Part shown: in pieces, positions 15,133 to 24,144 of the stretch
Layout: each line of letters starts with the position of its first letter
Position numbering within the stretch: position 1 is the first letter of the stretch
Assembly: GCA_021846605.1 (NCBI GenBank)
Contig: JAJZWQ010000019.1
Coordinates: 1 to 28,606 of the forward strand
Source: Bacillota bacterium
Lineage (GTDB): Bacteria > Bacillota_E > RBS10-35 > JAJYVN01
Direction: 5' to 3'
DNA: 28,606 nt
Program-made: the position numbers and the translations under genes
Notes under the pieces: generated by a model
Told to the model about the DNA's origin: nothing
Database searches by the model: none
What the model saw: the letters and a program-made list of their open reading frames with translations, nothing else

Positions 15133-15768
15133 TCACTCCGGACCCAGCACCTCGGAGGGGTCCACCAGTTCGACCGCCTCCACGGCCCCCAGCGGCTCTG
15201 GATCCCCGACCACCCCGTCGGGATACGCCGCCCCGGGGACGTCGCTGGGGGTGTTGCTGGACCCGTAGCGGGCGACGGCCTGCCAGCTGTCCTCACCGTC
15301 GAAACCGGCGGGCCCGTCCGGCCCGTTCCAGGTGCGGGCAAACGGCGGCGAGAGCAGGGACTCCTCAGCGGGGCGCTCGCCGTGCCGCCGGGCCACGGCG
15401 TTCTCCACGTCGCCCTGGCAGGTCACGCACATGCTCGCCTCCGGGCGGACCTCCAGGCGCTCGCGGGCGATGGGCCGTCCGCAGCGCTCGCAGCGGCCGT
15501 AGGTGCCGTCGCGGAGACGCGCCAGGGCAGCCTCGATGTCGTCCAACTGGCGGGAGAGGGTCACGGCGGTGCCCATGCGCTGCTCCCGCTGCCAGGTCTC
15601 CGTGCCGAGGTCGGCGGGGTGGTTGTCGTAGGTGGACAGTTCCGACAGGCTCTCGCCCTGTGTCTGGTCCAAGCCGGCGCCGATCCGCAGCCCGTCCAGG
15701 GTGCGCCGGATCGTCTTGCGTTCGTGCCGCAGCCGCGTACGGGCCTGACGCTGCCACGCCCCGTCCAT
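15133..15768 (-). CDS. DksA/TraR-type zinc-finger protein, YteA family
   Basis: The 211-residue protein has the YteA signature SELSTYDNHPADLGTETWQR at about 42-61 and a DksA/TraR C4 zinc finger, GRCERCGRP ... MCVTC (Cys93, Cys96, Cys114, Cys117). DksA proteins bind RNA polymerase in the secondary channel and tune transcription; the Bacillus YteA group is less well understood, so the role is by analogy. The C-terminal ~75 residues are acidic and loosely conserved, ending VELVDPSEVLGPE. ATG 15768 is preferred over ATG 15792 because GAGGTG lies six bases before it. It follows the flagellar sigma gene on the same strand, with one small gene between, and may be a tail of that operon. Confidence 0.85.
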   Translation of the reverse strand: MDGAWQRQARTRLRHERKTIRRTLDGLRIGAGLDQTQGESLSELSTYDNHPADLGTETWQREQRMGTAVTLSRQLDDIEAALARLRDGTYGRCERCGRPIARERLEVRPEASMCVTCQGDVENAVARRHGERPAEESLLSPPFARTWNGPDGPAGFDGEDSWQAVARYGSSNTPSDVPGAAYPDGVVGDPEPLGAVEAVELVDPSEVLGPE

Positions 15769-15814
15769 GCGTGTCACCTCGACGCACAGCATGCCCGGTT
15801 GCGGGCGGCCCGCC

Positions 15815-16006
15815 TCACCCCCGGAGGTCCAGGCGGGCCCCCGGCGCGTCGGATGGCAGGGGGCCGGTCGCTGGCGGCGCGGCGCGCCTGGCGGGCCGCG
15901 CCTTCTTCTGATCCCGCCGTTCCGGGCCGCGGCCGGGCGTCTTGCCCGGGCCCAGGGGCGGCAGTGGCGGGATGGCGCCCAGATGCTCCGTTCGGTCCAG
16001 GGCCAT
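15815..16006 (-). CDS. Small basic, proline-rich protein after the flagellar sigma factor
   Basis: A 63-residue frame starts 23 bases after the sigma gene stop with a clear GAGGAG site eight bases before the ATG. Its start, MALDRTEHLGAIPPLPPLGP, then ERRDQKKARPARR, has the form of short IPPxxP-containing proteins often found at the ends of flagellar operons in Bacillota. No domain is recognised. No signal peptide or membrane segment is visible. The ribosome binding site and the placement are the main support. Confidence 0.5.
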   Translation of the reverse strand: MALDRTEHLGAIPPLPPLGPGKTPGRGPERRDQKKARPARRAAPPATGPLPSDAPGARLDLRG

Positions 16007-16029
16007 GGCGGTCGCTCCTCGTCGGCAGG

Positions 16030-16830
16030 CTACCGCAGCGCGTCCAGGCCGTCCCCCAGGTGCGCGCGCAACCGGAGCACGGCCCGGCTGTGCAGTTGCG
16101 AGATGCGCGACACCGTCACGCCCAGCACGGCTCCGATCTCCTTGGGAGTCAGGCCGTCATAGTAGAAGAGGGTGACCACCGTGCGCTCCCGCTCGGGCAG
16201 GGCCTCCAGCGCCTCCGCCAGGATGCGCTCCCGGTCCCGCCACTCGGCGTTCTGCAGTGGGTCCGGCGAATCCTGGTCCTGGATGAGGTCGCGCAGGGCG
16301 TGCTCGTCCATGGCGTCCTCACCCCAGAGCTCGTCGAGCGAAAGCACGGCGCCGCGCTCGATCTCCCCCATCATCTGGGTGAAGGCGCGCGGGGTCAGGC
16401 CCAGTTCCTCGGCGACCTCGGCGTCCTCCGCGGCGCGCCCGGTGCGCGCCTCCACCCGGCGGTAGGCGTCCTCGACCCCCTTGGCCCGCTGCCGCACGGA
16501 CGCGGGGACCCAGTCCACGGCGCGCAGGCCGTCGACGATCGCCCCCTTGATGCGTGTGTAGGCGTACGTCTCGAACTTGACGCCGCGTGCCGGATCGAAG
16601 CGTTTGATGGCGTCCAAAAGCCCGAACACCCCGTAGCTGTACAGGTCGTCGATATCGATGTGCGGCGGCAGGCCGAGGGCCAGGCGGGCGGCGACATGCT
16701 TGACCAGCGGCAGATATGCCGCCACCGCGTCCTCCCGCGCCGCCGCGTCTGCGCTGTGATACGCGGCGCGCACACCGGCCAGCGCCTCACCGCGCTCGGA
16801 CCCCGCCGGCGGACCGCCCCGAGCGCTCAT
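16030..16830 (-). CDS. fliA: Flagellar RNA polymerase sigma factor (FliA/SigD/WhiG type)
   Basis: The 266-residue sigma-70 family factor directs late flagellar genes. Region 2 is seen in LPLVKHVAARLALGLPPHID, DLYSYGVFGLLDAIKRFDP and VKFETYAYTRIKGAIVDGLR. Region 3 lies around RAKGVEDAYRRVEARTGR. Region 4, the -35-binding helix-turn-helix, is LPERERTVVTLFYYDGLTPK then EIGAVLGVTVSRISQLHSRA. The DWVPASVRQ block and the absence of region 1.1 are typical of the sigma-28 group. Its ATG overlaps the flhG stop (ATGA). In Bacillus the chemotaxis genes separate flhG from sigD; here they are directly joined. No FlgM anti-sigma gene is in the window. Confidence 0.93.
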   Translation of the reverse strand: MSARGGPPAGSERGEALAGVRAAYHSADAAAREDAVAAYLPLVKHVAARLALGLPPHIDIDDLYSYGVFGLLDAIKRFDPARGVKFETYAYTRIKGAIVDGLRAVDWVPASVRQRAKGVEDAYRRVEARTGRAAEDAEVAEELGLTPRAFTQMMGEIERGAVLSLDELWGEDAMDEHALRDLIQDQDSPDPLQNAEWRDRERILAEALEALPERERTVVTLFYYDGLTPKEIGAVLGVTVSRISQLHSRAVLRLRAHLGDGLDALR

Positions 16831-17681
16831 CCCCTCGCCTCCCCTGCTCCGATGTCCCCGCGCCGGCCGAACGTGGCCGCCAGTGCCCGTACGGCGCGGG
16901 CGGCGGGTGCCTGCGGGGCGTCGATCAGTAGCGGACGCTGCCCGCGGACGGCCCGTGGCAGTGCGGGATCACGCGGGATCGCCCCCAGGTACACCGGACT
17001 CCACTGGAGGTACGATCGGCAGACACTGGCCAGGGCCCGAAAGGCCGCGCTCCCGTCGGCGGCCCCGTCGACCAGGTTGACCACCAGCCCGACCCAGGCG
17101 TCGGCGTTCTGCCGGCGCAAGGTCTTGAGCGTGGCGTAGGCGTCGGTCAGGGCCGTCGGTTCTGGCGTGGTCACGACCACCGCCTCGCGTCCCACGCCCA
17201 GCAGGCTGCGCACGACCTCACCCAGTCCGGCGCCGGCGTCCAGCAGGATGACATCCGCGCGCTCGGCCAGATCGGACAACAGCCCCGGCCACATCGCCGC
17301 CTCGCCCCGCGCCGCGTCCGCATCCCAAGCCTCGGGTGGAGCCGCGACCAAGCGGATCCCCCAGGGGCCGGGGATCTCCACCTCGTCCAGGGCGCATTCC
17401 CCGTTCAGCACGTGCCCCAGGTGGCGGGCAGGCGCCATGCCCAGGAGCACGTCCAGGCTCCCCAGGCCGACATCGCAGTCCACCAAGACCACGCGGCTGC
17501 CGCGTGCCTGGAGCGCCAGGCCGAAGTTGAGGCAGAAGTTGCTCTTGCCCACCCCGCCCTTGCCCCCGGCCACCGTCACGATCCGCGTGGTGGGCGCGTT
17601 GGGACGTCCCCGCACCTGCCGCACCCAGCGGGAGAGGTGTTCGCCCTGTTGCGCCGAGGAGAGCCAGGCTCCGATGCCCAC
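16827..17681 (-). CDS. flhG: MinD-like ATPase FlhG (flagellar number and placement)
   Basis: The 284-residue protein is a MinD/ParA-type ATPase that works with FlhF to set flagellar number and position, and in Bacillus helps C-ring assembly. The deviant Walker A GGKGGVGKSNFCLNFGLAL starts near residue 39, VVLVDCDVGLGSLDVLLG follows, and ADVILLDAGAGLG holds the Walker B region. The N-terminal ~30 residues contain the short activator stretch expected to bind FlhF. The start is GTG 17681, seven bases after GAGGGGG; an ATG at 17688 is in another frame. It follows flhF by 24 bases and overlaps the sigma gene by 4. Confidence 0.92.
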   Translation of the reverse strand: MGIGAWLSSAQQGEHLSRWVRQVRGRPNAPTTRIVTVAGGKGGVGKSNFCLNFGLALQARGSRVVLVDCDVGLGSLDVLLGMAPARHLGHVLNGECALDEVEIPGPWGIRLVAAPPEAWDADAARGEAAMWPGLLSDLAERADVILLDAGAGLGEVVRSLLGVGREAVVVTTPEPTALTDAYATLKTLRRQNADAWVGLVVNLVDGAADGSAAFRALASVCRSYLQWSPVYLGAIPRDPALPRAVRGQRPLLIDAPQAPAARAVRALAATFGRRGDIGAGEARG

Positions 17682-17705
17682 GATCCATCCCCCTCTCGCC
17701 GGTCT

Positions 17706-18638
17706 TCAGCCCGCGCGGTTCGCGGATGGCAGGGCGTGGAGCAGCTGATCGGGCCAGGCCACGAAGAGGTCCTCCGGGACGCGCTGGCCGGCAGAGGCGT
17801 ACGAGAGCGGGATTCCCCGCTGGCCGGCCGCCGCCGGCGCCTCCGGGGCGGCCTCACACTCGTCCAACTTGGTGATGAGCAGGCGGTCCGCCAGACCGCG
17901 GTACCGCTGCAGCACGGCATCCACCTCTGCCGCCCGGGTGGTCGCCGCCAGCACCAGATGTACCTCCAGGCCGACCCGGACGGCCCCCGGGCGGTCGGCG
18001 GCCTCGCGCAACACGCCCAACAGGGCGGAGAGCTCCTGCATGCGGCGGTCGTCCCGGTGGCCGCGGCCGGAGGTGTCCACCAGCACGACGTCGACATCCT
18101 GCATGCGCTCCAGCGCCCGCGCCAGCGCCCCGGGTGTCGGGGCCACCTCCAGCGGCACGCCCAGGATGCGCGCATAGGCTCCCAGCTGGTCCACACCGCC
18201 GACGCGGAAGGTGTCCGCCGTGATCAGCCCCACCCGCCAACCCTGCTGCAGGTGGAGTTGGGCCGCGAGTTTCGCGGTGCTGGTGGTCTTGCCGGCGCCC
18301 GTGGGACCCACCAGCGCGACCAACCGCCGTTCACCGGCCTGCACCCGGATGGGGACGGGCGCCGTGGCCGCCAAACCTACGGCCTCGCCGCCGAGCACCG
18401 CCCGGCGCACCAGCGCGGGGTCCGCTCGCTCGGTGACGTCTAACGCCGCGGGGCGGCGGGGCGGGGGCTGGTCGACGGCGGCCCGGATCTCCACCATGTC
18501 GAAGCGGCGGAGATAGCGCCGCCAGCCCTTCTGGCGGACGACCCGCGTCTCGACGATCACCGCGTCGCTGCCCAACTGCCGCCGCACCGCGGCGATGGCC
18601 TGCTGCAGATCCGGGGCCAGGAAACGCTGGATCCTCAT
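17706..18638 (-). CDS. flhF: Flagellar SRP-type GTPase FlhF, short form
   Basis: This 310-residue SRP-family GTPase places the flagellar base at the membrane. It begins MRIQRFLAPDLQQAIAAVRR, which is the B domain. The GTPase domain has GPTGAGKTTSTAKLA (P-loop 111-118), TADTFRVGGVDQLGAYARI, DTSGRG (188-193, usually DTAGR) and TKLDE (256-260). It is shorter than most FlhF proteins (about 360-430 residues) because the B-N linker is reduced. The ATG 18638 follows GGGGAGG by nine bases; a TTG further upstream would sit just next to the flhA stop. The FlhG neighbour is its usual partner and activator. Confidence 0.93.
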   Translation of the reverse strand: MRIQRFLAPDLQQAIAAVRRQLGSDAVIVETRVVRQKGWRRYLRRFDMVEIRAAVDQPPPRRPAALDVTERADPALVRRAVLGGEAVGLAATAPVPIRVQAGERRLVALVGPTGAGKTTSTAKLAAQLHLQQGWRVGLITADTFRVGGVDQLGAYARILGVPLEVAPTPGALARALERMQDVDVVLVDTSGRGHRDDRRMQELSALLGVLREAADRPGAVRVGLEVHLVLAATTRAAEVDAVLQRYRGLADRLLITKLDECEAAPEAPAAAGQRGIPLSYASAGQRVPEDLFVAWPDQLLHALPSANRAG

Positions 18639-18656
18639 CCCCGACCGCCTCCCCAA

Positions 18657-20705
18657 CTAGGCGCTGACCTGGCCCATACTCTGGACGTCCAACTCGCCGA
18701 CCAACTCTGCCGTCGACACCACGCGCACGTGCGGGAAGCTGCGTTCCAACAGCCGCCGGAAGATGGGGCGCGCCGCGGGGGTCGTGAGCACGACCTGGGG
18801 CATGCCGTGCGACCCCAGCGCCTGCAGTCCCCGCTCCAGCGACTGTTTGAGATTGCGGAGCCCGAGGGCGTCCAGCCCGCCTCCGATGCCGGCGGCCACG
18901 TCGCTGAGCCGCGCCTCCAGGTCCGGATCGAGGGTGAGTACCCCCATGCGCTCGCCCCCGCCGTGCAGGTCCCGTGTGATCTCGCGCGCCAGCGCCGCGC
19001 GGGCGCGTTCGGTGAGCGCGTCCGCGTCCTTGGACTGGCTGGCGCCGTCGGCCAGGGCCTCCAGGATCGCGGGCAGGTTGCGGATGGACACCCCCTCGCG
19101 CAGCAGGTTCTGCAGCACGCGCAGCACGGTCCCGGTGGGGACCAGGCCGGGGACGAGTTCGTCCACCAGGGAGGGTTGGCGCCCGCGCACCACCTCCAGC
19201 AGGGCCTTGCACTCCTCGCGCGAGAGGATCTCGGCGGCGTGCCGCTTGCACACCTCCGTGAAGTGGGTGGCCAGGACCGTCGCCGGGTCGACCACGGTGT
19301 ACCCGGAGAGTTCGGCGCGGGCCTTGTCCGCGGCGCTGATCCACAGCGCCGGCAGGCCGAAGGCCGGCTCGCGCGTAGGGGTTCCGGGCAGATCCGGGGC
19401 GTCCCCGGTGCCGGCGTCCATGGCCAGAAAGGCGTCGGGAAGGATCTCTCCGCGGGCGACCTCGCTCCCGCGGATGCGGAAGCAGTACCCGTGGGGGGGC
19501 AGCTGCACGTCGTCGCGCACCCGCACGAGCGGGAGCACCACCCCGCGCTCCAGGGCGATCTGCTTGCGGCACAGGGCGACCCGCTTCATGAGCTCCCCGC
19601 CGCCGCTCCCCTCGGCCAGCTTGAGCAGCCCGTAGCCGAGCTCGATCTCCAGCGGGTCGACCTCCAGCAGGCGCAGGGCGTCCTCGGGCGTCTGGCCGCC
19701 GGGGACCTGCAGCGCCGCGGCGGCCTCCGGCGCCGCCGCGCTGCGCGCCGCCGCCTGCCGGCGGGACGAGGCCCGACCGACCAGCGCGAGGGCGATGGCC
19801 AGCGCGAAGAAGGGCACCTTGGGCAGCCCGGGGATGAGGCCCAGGATGACCAGCGCCACCGCGCCGGCATACAGCACGCGCGGCTGCGCGCTGAACTGCA
19901 TCCCCAGCTCGGTGCCCAGGTTCTCCTGGGAGGCCGTGCGCGTGACCAGGATACCGGTGGCGACGCTGATCAACAGCGCCGGGATCTGCGCGGACAACCC
20001 GTCGCCCACGGTCAGGAGGGTGTAGTCGGTGAGTGACTGGGACAGCGTCAGGTGCCGCTGTAGCATGCCGATCAGGAATCCGGCCACGATGTTGATGCCG
20101 ATGATCAACAGGGCGGCGATGGCGTCGCCCTTGACGAACTTGCTGGCGCCGTCCATCGCGCCGTAGAAGTCGGCCTCCCGCTCGATCTCCTCGCGCCGCT
20201 GGCGCGCCCGCCGCTCGTCGATCAGGCCGGCGTTGAGGTCGGCGTCGATGGACATCTGCTTGCCGGGCATGGCGTCCAGGGTGAAGCGCGCCGCCACCTC
20301 GGCCACGCGCTCGGCGCCGCGGGTGACGACGATGAACTGGATGATCACCAGGATTAGGAACACGATGAACCCGACCAGGGGGTTCCCGCCGACCACCACC
20401 TGGCCGAAGGCCTGGATCACGCTTCCGGCGTTGCCGTGGAGCAGGATCAGGCGCGTGGTCGAGATGTTCAGCGCCAGGCGGAACAGGGTGGTCAGCAGCA
20501 GGAGGGCCGGCAGGGCGGAGAAGTCCAGGGCGCGCTGCGTATACATCGCCAGCAGCACCACGCAGAGCGCCGCCGCCAGGTTGGCGGCGATGAGCACGCT
20601 CAGAAGGGCCGGCGGAATCGGCACGACCATCATCAGCACCATCAGGATGACGGCCATCCCGAGCAGGAGGTCTGAGCCGAAACGCACCGCTCCGATCTTG
20701 GGCAC
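18657..20705 (-). CDS. flhA: Flagellar export apparatus protein FlhA
   Basis: At 682 residues this is a full-length FlhA, the nonamer export gate that uses the proton gradient and docks late chaperone-substrate complexes. Several membrane helices occupy the first ~320 residues. Within them is the conserved FHIPEP-family block: MYTQRALDFSALPALLLLTT, LFRLALNISTTRLIL, FTLDAMPGKQMSIDADLNAG then LID, and GAMDGASKFVKGDAIAALLI. The cytoplasmic domain includes VVDPATVLATHFTEVCKRHA and the late QSLERGLQALGSHGMPQVV region. It starts with GTG 20705 behind a GGGGGGAG site, 18 bases after flhB's stop. Confidence 0.97.
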   Translation of the reverse strand: MPKIGAVRFGSDLLLGMAVILMVLMMVVPIPPALLSVLIAANLAAALCVVLLAMYTQRALDFSALPALLLLTTLFRLALNISTTRLILLHGNAGSVIQAFGQVVVGGNPLVGFIVFLILVIIQFIVVTRGAERVAEVAARFTLDAMPGKQMSIDADLNAGLIDERRARQRREEIEREADFYGAMDGASKFVKGDAIAALLIIGINIVAGFLIGMLQRHLTLSQSLTDYTLLTVGDGLSAQIPALLISVATGILVTRTASQENLGTELGMQFSAQPRVLYAGAVALVILGLIPGLPKVPFFALAIALALVGRASSRRQAAARSAAAPEAAAALQVPGGQTPEDALRLLEVDPLEIELGYGLLKLAEGSGGGELMKRVALCRKQIALERGVVLPLVRVRDDVQLPPHGYCFRIRGSEVARGEILPDAFLAMDAGTGDAPDLPGTPTREPAFGLPALWISAADKARAELSGYTVVDPATVLATHFTEVCKRHAAEILSREECKALLEVVRGRQPSLVDELVPGLVPTGTVLRVLQNLLREGVSIRNLPAILEALADGASQSKDADALTERARAALAREITRDLHGGGERMGVLTLDPDLEARLSDVAAGIGGGLDALGLRNLKQSLERGLQALGSHGMPQVVLTTPAARPIFRRLLERSFPHVRVVSTAELVGELDVQSMGQVSA

Positions 20706-20723
20706 GGGGCTCCCCCCTTTCTC

Positions 20724-21812
20724 CTAGGCCCGTCCCTGGGCGCGCCAGACATAGGCCAGGACCTCGGCGACGGCCCGGTACAGGGCCTCCGGCACCGCCT
20801 GGCCGACCTTGATGGTGGCGTGCAGCGAACGCGCCAGCGGCGGGTTCTCCACCACCATCACCCCGGCGCCGCGCGCGACCGCCTTGATGCGCTCGGCCAT
20901 GAAGTCCCGCCCCTTGGCCACCACGACCGGCGCGGCCATGCGCTCGGCGTCGTAGCGCAGCGCCACGGCAACGTGGGTCGGGTTGGCGATGACCACGTCG
21001 GCTTTGCGGACTTCGCTGAGCATCCGGCGGCGGGAGAGTTCCCGCATGCGCCGCCGGCGCTGGCCGCGAAGTTGGGGGTCTCCCTCCTGCTCCTTGACCT
21101 CCTCGCGCAACTCCTGGCGCGTCATGCGCAACTGGGTGTCCATCTCGTAACGCTGGTAGAAGTAGTCGCCCACGCCGACGATCGCCAGCACGATCCCGAC
21201 CCGCAGGAAGCCCGCCAGCATCGCCTGGTATGTGAGGTGCACGGCCACCACGGCCGACAGGTTCGCGTTCACCAACTCCACCAGCAGGGCGTGCATCGGG
21301 CCCCACAGGACCGCGACCAGGCCCCCGATGCGCAGCGCGGCTTTCCCCAACTCGACCAGGGCCCTGCGCGAGAAGATGCGCTGCATGCCCTGCACCGGGT
21401 TGATCCGCCCGAAGTCAGGGGTCAACCCGCCCGGCTGCAGGGCCAGGCCGGTCTGGGCCAGGCCGACGGCGACGGCCGCCAGGGCGGCCGCGCCCAGCAC
21501 GGGAGCGAGCACGCCGATCCCCGCCCGCCCTCCCGCCTCCAGGGTCGCCATGGTGTTCTGCACGTTCAGGCCGGTGGACGGCAGCCCGCCCCACACGCCG
21601 GTGGCCCAGTCGGAGACCGCGGTGGCCGCGCCCGCACCGCTCAGCCGCAGTGCGCCGGTCGCCGCCAGGAGCACCGCGGCCGACGTCAGGTCGCCGCTGT
21701 GCGCCACCCGCCCCTCCTGGCGCGCCTTCTGCCGTCGGCGGGGGGTGGCCGGCAGGGTCCGCTCGCCCTCGGCGAAGCGCTGCAGGTCGAACCGCCAGGC
21801 GCCCCCGCTCAC
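20724..21812 (-). CDS. flhB: Flagellar export switch protein FlhB
   Basis: The 362-residue protein opens with RFDLQRFAEGERTLPATPRR and RQKARQEGRVAHSGDLT, typical of FlhB, followed by four membrane segments. The cytoplasmic tail has the autocleavage motif NPTH at 277-280 within ADVVIANPTHVAVALRYD. Cleavage there switches export from rod/hook to filament proteins. Its GTG at 21812 overlaps the fliR stop (GTGA). The tail ends after VAEVLAYVWRAQGRA, normal length. Confidence 0.96.
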   Translation of the reverse strand: MSGGAWRFDLQRFAEGERTLPATPRRRQKARQEGRVAHSGDLTSAAVLLAATGALRLSGAGAATAVSDWATGVWGGLPSTGLNVQNTMATLEAGGRAGIGVLAPVLGAAALAAVAVGLAQTGLALQPGGLTPDFGRINPVQGMQRIFSRRALVELGKAALRIGGLVAVLWGPMHALLVELVNANLSAVVAVHLTYQAMLAGFLRVGIVLAIVGVGDYFYQRYEMDTQLRMTRQELREEVKEQEGDPQLRGQRRRRMRELSRRRMLSEVRKADVVIANPTHVAVALRYDAERMAAPVVVAKGRDFMAERIKAVARGAGVMVVENPPLARSLHATIKVGQAVPEALYRAVAEVLAYVWRAQGRA

Positions 21813-22579
21813 GGCAGCACCCCCCCCAGGCGGGCCAGGGTCGCGGGGACCAACTGCGTGAAACTGGAGACGAGCGTGGGGGTCACCAGCAGCAGCACCG
21901 CCGTGCTGACCAACGTCTGCGCCGGGAGCACGCTCTGCAGGACGTTGAACTGCGGCACGATGCGGCCGATCAGGCCCAGGATCAGAGACAGGGCCAGACT
22001 GACGGCCATGACCGGCAGCGCCAGCGTCAGGGCCAGACCGAAGGCCCACGTCACGGCGCTGAGCAGCGCCTGGGTGGTGGCGCCCACCGGCAGCGGCGCC
22101 GACAGCGACAGGTGCTGGAAGGAGAGCGTGACCGCGCCCACCAGGACCTCCAGGCCGCCGGCCGCCAGGTAGGCCAGGCTGGCCAGGAGGTTGAACCAGT
22201 TGCTCAGCAGCGAGATCGGCTGGCCGTAGAGCGGATCGACCTCCTGCGCGATGGAGAATCCCAACTGCACGTCCAGGGCGGCGCCCGCGATCTGCGCCAC
22301 GGAGAAGACGATCTGTGCCATCAGCCCCAGCAGCAGCCCGACGACCACCTGCTCGGCCACCCCGAACACCAGGGGCAGCACGGCCGAGGGCAGGGGGCCC
22401 TGCCCGGCGGCGGCGGCGGGGAGCGCCACCACGGCCACGAGGACCGCCAGGATGGCGCGCACCTGTCCGGGCAGGGAGGACGAGGAGAGCAGGGGTGCCG
22501 TGGCCACGACGCCTGAGCTGCGCCCCAACACCAGCCAGAACAGCGCCAGCGAGTCTGGACCCGACGGCAGGATGTGCAT
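21809..22579 (-). CDS. fliR: Flagellar export gate protein FliR
   Basis: The 256-residue membrane protein forms the export gate core with FliP and FliQ. It is highly hydrophobic, with about six helices. FliR marks include FWLVLGRSSGVVATAPLLSS, LPLVFGVAEQVVVGLLLGLM and GAALDVQLGFSIAQEVDP, and a C-terminal block near VPQFNVLQSVLPAQTLVS. The start is ATG 22579 after a GGAGGGGA-like stretch. A 37-base gap separates it from fliQ; its end overlaps flhB by 4 bases. Confidence 0.93.
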   Translation of the reverse strand: MHILPSGPDSLALFWLVLGRSSGVVATAPLLSSSSLPGQVRAILAVLVAVVALPAAAAGQGPLPSAVLPLVFGVAEQVVVGLLLGLMAQIVFSVAQIAGAALDVQLGFSIAQEVDPLYGQPISLLSNWFNLLASLAYLAAGGLEVLVGAVTLSFQHLSLSAPLPVGATTQALLSAVTWAFGLALTLALPVMAVSLALSLILGLIGRIVPQFNVLQSVLPAQTLVSTAVLLLVTPTLVSSFTQLVPATLARLGGVLP

Positions 22580-22616
22580 CCCAGCGGTCCCCTCCCTTCC
22601 CCAGCGTCCGGCCCGG

Positions 22617-22883
22617 TCAGATGAGACCCGGCAGCCCCGTGATCAGGCTGCGCGTGAAATCGATCAGGTTGGCCAGCATCCACGGTCCGAAGAAGACCAG
22701 GGCCAGGATCATCGCCGCCAGCTTGGGCAGGAAGCTGAGGGTTTGCTCGTTGATCTGGGTGGTGGCCTGGATCAGGCTGACCACCAACCCGACGGCCAGC
22801 CCCAGGCCCAGGATGGGGCCCGCCAGCTTGAGCATCAGCAACACGGCTTCCTGGCCGATCGTCAGGACGTACCCCTCGGTCAC
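22617..22883 (-). CDS. fliQ: Flagellar export gate protein FliQ
   Basis: This 88-residue protein has two transmembrane helices and the normal FliQ length. GPILGLGLAVGLVVSLIQAT then TQINEQTLSFLPKLAAMILA is the family's conserved core. It starts with GTG 22883. It lies between fliP and fliR as in nearly all flagellar operons. Confidence 0.95.
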   Translation of the reverse strand: MTEGYVLTIGQEAVLLMLKLAGPILGLGLAVGLVVSLIQATTQINEQTLSFLPKLAAMILALVFFGPWMLANLIDFTRSLITGLPGLI

Positions 22884-22952
22884 AGGCCATCCCCCCCCAG
22901 CATCACCGTCACATGGGCATCGCGGGCGTCGCCGGCCTCCGGGTCAGGCGGG

Positions 22953-23771
22953 TCAGTGGAAGCTGAGCACCAGGGACTGCACCAGCAGCGCCCAGCCGTT
23001 GACCAGCACGAAGAGCAGGATCTTGAACGGCAGCGACACCAGCATGGGCGGCAGCATGACCATGCCCATGGCCATCAGGGTGCTGGCCACCACCAGGTCG
23101 ATCACCATGAAGGGCACGAAGAGCAGGAACCCCATCTCGAACGCGGTGCGCAACTCGCTGATCACGAAGGCCGGCAGCAGGATCTGCAGGGGCGGGGTGG
23201 CCGTCGCCGTCCCCGTCGCCGCGGGCACCGCGGCGGCCGGCAGGGCCTTGCCGCTGGCGGCCGCCTGCTCGCGCTGCTCCAGAGATTGGAAGAGGTTGAT
23301 GTCCGCCGTGCGGGTCTGCCGGAGCATGAAGGCCTCCAGCGGCTGTTCGGCGGCCCCCAAGGCCTGCGGCAGGGTCATCGTCCCCGCCGCGTACGGACGC
23401 CAGGCGGTGGTGTAGATCTGCTGGATGGTCGGCGTCATGACGAACGCCGTGAGGAAGAGGGCCAGGCCGACCAGCACCTGGTTGGGCGGCAGTTGGGAGC
23501 TGCCCAGGGCGCTGCGCGCGAAGGCCAGCACCACGACGATGCGCGTGAAGGACGTCATCAGCAGCAGGACCGAGGGGGCCAGGGACAGCACGGTCAGCGC
23601 CAGTAGGATCTCCAGGCTGGTGGAGACCTGCTGGGGCCCGGACGCGCCGTTCAGGCCGACGGTGATGCTCGGCAGCGTGGTGCTGGCGGTCGCCGCCCAA
23701 GCGCCCCCGCCGCCGGCCAGCACGGCCAGGCCACCGGCCCCCGCCAATCCCCAGCGCGCGACATCACGCAT
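22953..23771 (-). CDS. fliP: Flagellar export gate protein FliP
   Basis: At 272 residues, this protein has a signal-like first segment, then EILLALTVLSLAPSVLLLMT, SFTRIVVVLAFARSALG, and LVGLALFLTAFVMTPTIQQI. After the central loop come PAFVISELRTAFEMGFLLFV and MGMVMLPPMLVSLPFKILLF, all strongly conserved in FliP. The loop before PAFVISEL is lengthened by an Ala/Pro/Thr-rich stretch of about 25 residues (near 175-200), which makes it longer than many FliP proteins. The ATG lies within the end of fliO (8-base overlap). Confidence 0.95.
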   Translation of the reverse strand: MRDVARWGLAGAGGLAVLAGGGGAWAATASTTLPSITVGLNGASGPQQVSTSLEILLALTVLSLAPSVLLLMTSFTRIVVVLAFARSALGSSQLPPNQVLVGLALFLTAFVMTPTIQQIYTTAWRPYAAGTMTLPQALGAAEQPLEAFMLRQTRTADINLFQSLEQREQAAASGKALPAAAVPAATGTATATPPLQILLPAFVISELRTAFEMGFLLFVPFMVIDLVVASTLMAMGMVMLPPMLVSLPFKILLFVLVNGWALLVQSLVLSFH

Positions 23772-24144
23772 TCGCGGACCCCCCCGGGCCTCGACGCCGG
23801 GCGACCAGCTCGGCGAGGGTGCGGGCGAAGGGCCCCCCGGCCCCGGGCGCCCCTTCCCCCGCGCGAGGCAGCAGGAGCGCCACCTCGTCGGGATCCCGAA
23901 TCGCGTCCAACAACGTCACGCCCTTGTCGGCCAGCCCGAGGATGAGGACGCGCCGGCCCACGTGGACGGCGCAGATCTGGCGGCCGTTGCCCAGAGAGAG
24001 GGCCCCGAGCAGGGCGAAGCTCCCGCCGCCCACACCACCGCGCCCCAGCCGCCCCAAGGCGCGGCTGGCCCACCAGGCCAGGAGCAGCACGCACCCGAAG
24101 ACGAGCACGTCGCGCAGCGCCGTCCATATCCCGGGTGTGCTCAA
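23764..24144 (-). CDS. fliO: Flagellar biosynthesis protein FliO
   Basis: A 126-residue protein with one N-terminal membrane helix (VLVFGCVLLLAWWASRALG) and a cytoplasmic domain containing VHVGRRVLILGLADKGVTLL, typical of the FliO/YlaO-like family that helps FliP oligomerise. It is short and weakly conserved, as usual. The TTG at 24144 overlaps the fliN stop (TTGA), and its end overlaps fliP. The order fliN-fliO-fliP supports the call. Confidence 0.85.
   Translation of the reverse strand: MSTPGIWTALRDVLVFGCVLLLAWWASRALGRLGRGGVGGGSFALLGALSLGNGRQICAVHVGRRVLILGLADKGVTLLDAIRDPDEVALLLPRAGEGAPGAGGPFARTLAELVARRRGPGGSANA

Noticed and set aside
18331..21306. A 991-residue minus-strand frame over flhF, flhA and flhB
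   Set aside because: Shadow of flhA and its neighbours in another frame; Arg/Gly/Pro-rich, no motifs.
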